From Halobacteriales archaeon SW_5_68_122 (GTDB lineage: Archaea; Halobacteriota; Halobacteria; Halobacteriales; Haloarculaceae), in the NCBI GenBank assembly GCA_003022815.1, contig PXSL01000069.1:1-7439 (forward strand): a DNA stretch of 7,439 nt, in the 5' to 3' direction. Both the position numbers and the translations under genes were made by a program. The notes under the pieces are model-generated. The model worked only from the letters and a program-made list of their open reading frames with translations. It did not search any database and was not told the DNA's origin. Below, one piece after another: positions 5,065 to 7,439 of this stretch (the first letter of the stretch is position 1; each line of letters opens with the position of its first letter).

Positions 5065-5639
5065 AACTCGATCGTGACCTCGCCGTCCTCGGAGAGAGTA
5101 ACCACGCCGTCGAACAGGTCGCGGAACGCGGCCAGCGCCTCCTCGTCGTGGACCTCCGCCGAGAGGTGAAAGAGGCCGACGGCGTCGTGTTCCTCCAGGA
5201 GCGCCAGCAGTTCCTCGACGGCCTCCATGGCCCGGTCCTCGTCGGCGTAGTATGCCATCTCGGTGATGGAGTCGAGGCTGACCCGCCGTTTGCCTTCCGT
5301 GTCGGCGAGAAACTCCCGGGTTATCTCGACAACGCCGGCCAGGTCGTCCGGCGAGGAGACGTAGTGGACGTGGTCGGAGGGCCGCCGCGAGTAGCCCCGC
5401 TCGACGGACAAGGTGTCCAGAATGTCGGCCTTCGTCTCGTCAACGTCGTAGTACTCCAGTTTCTGCTGGACCTCCCGAGCGGTGGTCCGCGTCGAGATGA
5501 CCAGCAGGCGATCGGTGTCGGACTTCAGGAAGTCGGTGTCGATGCGGTCGGTCTCCCCGGTCGAGGGGTGCACGAGCAGGACGCCCGTCCCGCCCGGTAC
5601 CGTCTCGGGTGCGTCCCCAATGGCGAGTTCGTAGTCCAT
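5061..5639 (-). CDS. Degenerate RecA/KaiC-like protein (haloarchaeal DUF7090-type), 192 aa
   Basis: The protein begins MDYELAIGDAPETVPGGTGV. It has the layout of a KaiC/RadA-like alpha/beta domain: LLVHPSTGETDRIDTDF at about 20-36, a strand LLVISTRTTAREVQQKL (about 44-60), VSLDSITEMAYYADEDRA (about 123-140, in the Walker B position), then AVGLFHLSAEVHD and FDGVVTL near the end. The Walker A lysine is missing; PGGTGVLL stands where GxxxxGKT would be. It is therefore probably not an ATPase and may be a regulatory or scaffolding relative. I recall very similar haloarchaeal proteins under a DUF name (DUF7090), but I cannot check it. The ATG at 5639 is preferred over one at 5687 because ATTAAG (5664-5669) lies about 27 nt upstream. 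The gene converges on the aldolase gene with overlapping stops. Confidence 0.75.
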   Translation of the reverse strand: MDYELAIGDAPETVPGGTGVLLVHPSTGETDRIDTDFLKSDTDRLLVISTRTTAREVQQKLEYYDVDETKADILDTLSVERGYSRRPSDHVHYVSSPDDLAGVVEITREFLADTEGKRRVSLDSITEMAYYADEDRAMEAVEELLALLEEHDAVGLFHLSAEVHDEEALAAFRDLFDGVVTLSEDGEVTIEF

Positions 5640-5663
5640 ACCGTGGTAGGGGGGCGGGGCCGT

Positions 5664-5720
5664 CTTAATCATGGCGGGCGCCGTCAATCGGCGGGCGGCC
5701 GCGGTTCGTGGCGGTTAATT
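5664..5720. promoter_or_regulatory. Divergent TATA-like boxes for the KaiC-like and methyltransferase genes
   Basis: Two boxes sit back to back in the 103-nt divergent gap (5640-5742). ATTAAG on the minus strand (5664-5669) is about 27 nt from the ATG at 5639. TTAATT on the plus strand (5715-5720) is about 25 nt from the ATG at 5743. Both fit leaderless transcripts and support the chosen starts. Confidence 0.65.
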
Positions 5721-5742
5721 CCCGTCGCACCGAAACGACCGC

Positions 5743-6423
5743 ATGAGCGTCCGAGCCGAATTCGACGCCTGGGCCGCCAACGGCCGTGACCGCGGGATGG
5801 AACAGCGCCACTGGCACACCGCAAAGCACGCTCTCGCACGAATGCCCGTCGAGGAAGGCGAGGCCGTCCTCGACCTGGGGTGTGGCAGCGGCTACGCCGC
5901 CCGCGCGCTCCGGGACGCCAAGAACGCCGGTCGCGCGTACGGCATCGACGGCGCCCCCGAGATGGTCGCCAACGCCCGCTCCTACACCAACGACCCGCGC
6001 GTCTCGTTCGTCACCGGCGATTTCGGGTCGCTGCCCTTCGCCGACGGGAGCCTCGACCACGTCTTCTCGATGGAGGCGTTCTACTACGCCGCCGAGCCTC
6101 GCGCGGCACTCGCGGAACTCCGGCGCGTCCTCCGCCCCGGCAGCACGTTCTACTGCGCCGTGAACTACTTCGAGGAGAACGTCCACAGCCACGAGTGGCA
6201 GGAGAACATCGACGTCGAGATGACGCTGTGGGACTACGGGGAGTACCGCGAGGCGTTCCGCGAGGCCGGCTTCCACGTCGCCGAACAGGACACCATTCCC
6301 GACCACGAAACGGAGATTCCGCCCGAGAGCGAGTTCCCGACCGAGGGGTTCGACACCCGCGAGGACATGGTCGAGCGCTACCGCGAGTTCGGGACGCTCC
6401 TGACCGTCGGGGTGGCGCCCTAA
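5743..6423 (+). CDS. Class I SAM-dependent methyltransferase (226 aa)
   Basis: This is a Rossmann-fold methyltransferase of the UbiE/Methyltransf_11 type and should be soluble. Motif I is VLDLGCGSGYAARAL (42-56), which binds S-adenosylmethionine. Asp69 in YGIDGAPEMV (66-75) is the acidic residue expected to contact the ribose, and TGDFGSLPFADGSLDHVFSM (91-110) covers the adenine-binding Asp92 and motif IV. LRRVLRPG (127-134) is the usual motif after strand 5. The C-terminus (about 145-226) holds WDYGEYREAFREAGFHV and an acidic stretch, and probably recognises the acceptor, which cannot be told from sequence; it may be a small molecule or lipid/quinone. The start at 5743 is fixed by a TATA-like box 25 nt upstream. 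The stop overlaps the stop of the converging DUF1684 gene by four bases. Confidence 0.85.
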   Translation: MSVRAEFDAWAANGRDRGMEQRHWHTAKHALARMPVEEGEAVLDLGCGSGYAARALRDAKNAGRAYGIDGAPEMVANARSYTNDPRVSFVTGDFGSLPFADGSLDHVFSMEAFYYAAEPRAALAELRRVLRPGSTFYCAVNYFEENVHSHEWQENIDVEMTLWDYGEYREAFREAGFHVAEQDTIPDHETEIPPESEFPTEGFDTREDMVERYREFGTLLTVGVAP

Positions 6424-7049
6424 CTCTCGTACCGCTCGCCGGCCGGAACGGCGACCTCCAGCCAGTTCTCCCGCGGCGGCAGCGGGCACTCGTAGGCCTC
6501 GCTGTACGCACAGAACGGGCTGTACGCGAGATTGAAGTCGAGCGGCACCTCGGATTGGTCCTCGAGTTGACGATCGTGGTGGAGTTCCATGTACCGGCCG
6601 CCCGGGTAGGTCTGCTGGCCGGTCGTCTTGTCCCGGAACGGGACGAACAGCGAGCCGCCGTCGTGGTCGACGCGCTGGTAAGCGACCAGCGTCGCCTCGG
6701 TTGGTTCCCCCTCGGCGTCGGGCACCTCGAAGTGTAGGCGGGCGGTTCGCTCGTAGAGCCGCTCACGGCTCGCTTCGCTCGCCGTTCGCGCATTCCGGGA
6801 CGCTCCTTCCGGTCGCATCCCGCGCTCACCGTCGGTGGTGGTCTCCATCGTCACCGTTTCCCCGTCGTCGAGCAACTCGATGGTCGCGGCAACCCGGTAA
6901 TCGGGGTCCGGCTCGAAGTACTCGAGGCCGTCGAAGGCCTCCCGCTCGTCGAGCGGCAGCGGCGACTGCCGGGAGACGGCGAACTGTTCGTCCTTCTCGG
7001 CGCGGTACGACTCCAGCTCCTCGCGCCACGAATCGACGTCGAACTCCAT
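6420..7049 (-). CDS. DUF1684 family protein with a 21-residue in-frame insertion (209 aa)
   Basis: DUF1684 proteins have no established function. The family signature is clear near the C-terminus: DFNLAYSPFCAYSEAYECPL (171-190), then PPRENWLEVAVPAGE. Other typical parts are WREELESYRAEKDEQF (8-23), GLEYFEPDPDYRV (41-53), FVPFRDKTTGQQTYPGGRYM (135-154). The Cys180 and Cys188 pair in the signature is intact. Residues about 74-97 (GERGMRPEGASRNARTASEA and onward) do not fit the family. They correspond to a GC-rich 63-nt stretch bounded by direct copies of CGCTCACsG; without it the strand reads TTDGERLYERTARLHFEV. The ATG at 7049 is supported by CTTATC (7073-7078) about 26 nt upstream. The gene diverges from the helicase gene. 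Confidence 0.85.
   Translation of the reverse strand: MEFDVDSWREELESYRAEKDEQFAVSRQSPLPLDEREAFDGLEYFEPDPDYRVAATIELLDDGETVTMETTTDGERGMRPEGASRNARTASEASRERLYERTARLHFEVPDAEGEPTEATLVAYQRVDHDGGSLFVPFRDKTTGQQTYPGGRYMELHHDRQLEDQSEVPLDFNLAYSPFCAYSEAYECPLPPRENWLEVAVPAGERYES
6760..6831. repeat. 63-nt GC-rich in-frame insertion flanked by direct repeats, inside the DUF1684 gene
   Basis: CGCTCACGG (6760-6768) and CGCTCACCG (6823-6831) match at 8 of 9 bases, 63 bases apart. Between them lie a stem ACGGC (6765-6769) / GCCGT (6781-6785) around a TCGCTTCGCTC loop and a stem CGGGA / TCCCG near 6796-6822. The GAGCGAAGCGAG type of sequence is common as a dispersed low-complexity repeat in haloarchaea, from memory. 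Confidence 0.5.
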
Positions 7050-7072
7050 GTCGAAGGGTGACGGGTCGGACG

Positions 7073-7112
7073 GATAAGCGGCCGGACGGCCAGGCGGTCG
7101 ACACGTCTTTAG
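7073..7112. promoter_or_regulatory. Divergent TATA-like boxes for the DUF1684 and helicase genes
   Basis: CTTATC on the minus strand (7073-7078) is about 26 nt from the ATG at 7049. CTTTAG on the plus strand (7107-7112) is about 26 nt from the GTG at 7136. The second box is the main reason for taking GTG 7136 as the helicase start. Confidence 0.55.
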
Positions 7113-7135
7113 GCGAAGACGCGTCACCTCCGGAC

Positions 7136-7439
7136 GTGTCCCCGGACCCCGAGTGGCGGCCCGTCTTCGGCCACGAGGAGCCGTATGACGAGCAGGCCGA
7201 CGGCATCGAGACGGCCGTCGAGACCGCCCGGGAGTCCGGCTTTCTCGCCCTGGAGGGCGCCTGCGGGACCGGCAAGACCATGCTGGCGCTGACGGCCGGG
7301 CGGCGGTGTTCGGATAAGCATCGGCGAGCCGGTCTGTTTCTACTGGGTAATCAACCGAATCCTGGCGGACTGAAAGGGCGAGGTGCTCTCGGCGAACCCC
7401 GGCGACGTAAGCACTGCAGGGCGCAACGCGCCCGAAGCG
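7136..7439 (+). CDS. DinG/XPD (Rad3)-type ATP-dependent DNA helicase, N-terminal 55 residues, then a foreign tail (partial)
   Basis: From the GTG at 7136 the protein begins SPDPEWRPVFGHEEPYDEQA. It carries a Q-motif-like YDEQ (17-20) and a Walker A motif GACGTGKT (41-48) followed by MLALTAG (49-55). This is the standard N-terminus of haloarchaeal superfamily 2 helicases related to DinG/XPD, which unwind DNA in repair. The family should continue with a helix leading to motif Ia. Instead, from about 7301 the frame reads RRCSDKHRRAGLFLLGNQPN and on with a strongly basic tail that shows no helicase motif, still open at the window end. Normal length is over 600 residues. The frame is therefore either a chimera made in assembly or a gene truncated by rearrangement. 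The N-terminal assignment is firm; the fate of the gene is not. Confidence 0.75.
   Translation, partial: MSPDPEWRPVFGHEEPYDEQADGIETAVETARESGFLALEGACGTGKTMLALTAGRRCSDKHRRAGLFLLGNQPNPGGLKGRGALGEPRRRKHCRAQRARS
7293..7373 (+). pseudogene. Possible C-terminal fragment of an unrelated protein
   Basis: In the frame one base on from the helicase, 7299-7370 reads GGGVRISIGEPVCFYWVINR followed by ILAD and a TGA at 7371-7373. An aromatic/hydrophobic segment (VCFYWVINRILAD) directly before a stop looks like a natural protein end and unlike the Arg-rich shadow frames elsewhere. It has no start and a stop at 7290-7292 precedes it, so it would be a 5'-truncated remnant joined to the helicase near 7300. I do not recognise the family. 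Confidence 0.3.
7370..7439 (+). repeat. Left part of a structured GC-rich element at the window end
   Basis: The stretch begins CTGAAAGGGCG and can form GTGCT (7383-7387) with AGCAC (7410-7414), then a perfect hairpin GGGCGC (7419-7424), AAC, GCGCCC (7428-7433). I recall sequences beginning ACTGAAAGGG and containing GACGTAAGCAC as recurrent noncoding elements in haloarchaeal genomes, but cannot verify this. The right half lies outside the window. Confidence 0.4.

Noticed and set aside
5061..5639. The KaiC-like protein as an active circadian-type ATPase
   Set aside because: No Walker A GKT is present; the matching place reads PGGTGVLL, so nucleotide hydrolysis is unlikely.
6765..6831. The GAGCGAAGCGAG repeats as a CRISPR array
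   Set aside because: There are only two short direct copies 63 bases apart, in frame within a coding sequence, with no regular spacers.

Overview
The window reads as a piece of a haloarchaeal (class Halobacteria) genome. It is very GC-rich and its proteins are acidic. Nearly every gene has an AT-rich TATA-like box centred about 25-28 nt upstream of its start codon and no Shine-Dalgarno spacing, which is the usual layout of leaderless haloarchaeal transcripts. Several families are typical of haloarchaea: a rhodanese/metallo-beta-lactamase fusion, a zinc-ribbon plus winged-helix regulator, an SSSCA1-type zinc-ribbon protein, a degenerate KaiC-like protein and a DUF1684 protein. I cannot name a genus.

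Layout, left to right. Bases 1-168 look like the right end of an IS200/IS605-type (tnpB) element: the last codons of a tnpB-like frame, a nested RNA-like hairpin, a GC hairpin and the tail GAGGATGTCA. Directly against it lies an 80-aa minus-strand gene with a perfect dyad at its start codon. Next come a minus-strand rhodanese-MBL (persulfide-dioxygenase-like) gene, a divergent ferritin-like helical protein gene, and a regulator gene broken by an in-frame TGA and a one-base deletion. A four-helix membrane protein gene and an SSSCA1-family gene follow on the minus strand; the latter has a frameshift inside a 14-bp palindrome. Then an HpcH/HpaI aldolase gene and a degenerate RecA/KaiC-like gene converge with overlapping stop codons. 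A SAM methyltransferase gene and a DUF1684 gene converge in the same way. Last is the start of a DinG/XPD-type helicase gene that loses its family sequence after residue 55 (base 7300) and runs into a structured GC-rich element at the window end.

The genes do not form one pathway. Most are single transcription units in divergent or convergent pairs. The rhodanese-MBL gene and the ferritin-like gene share a divergent promoter region and could belong to sulfur or redox stress handling, but that is inference.

No gap between genes exceeds 300 bases; the longest (3445-3583) holds a promoter. I saw no tRNA, rRNA or CRISPR array. The most notable points are two frame-disrupted genes, a 63-nt in-frame insertion in the DUF1684 gene, a chimeric 3' end, and repeat-like sequence at both window ends. 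Together these suggest a draft-assembly contig bounded by repeats, or a locus with real recent decay.
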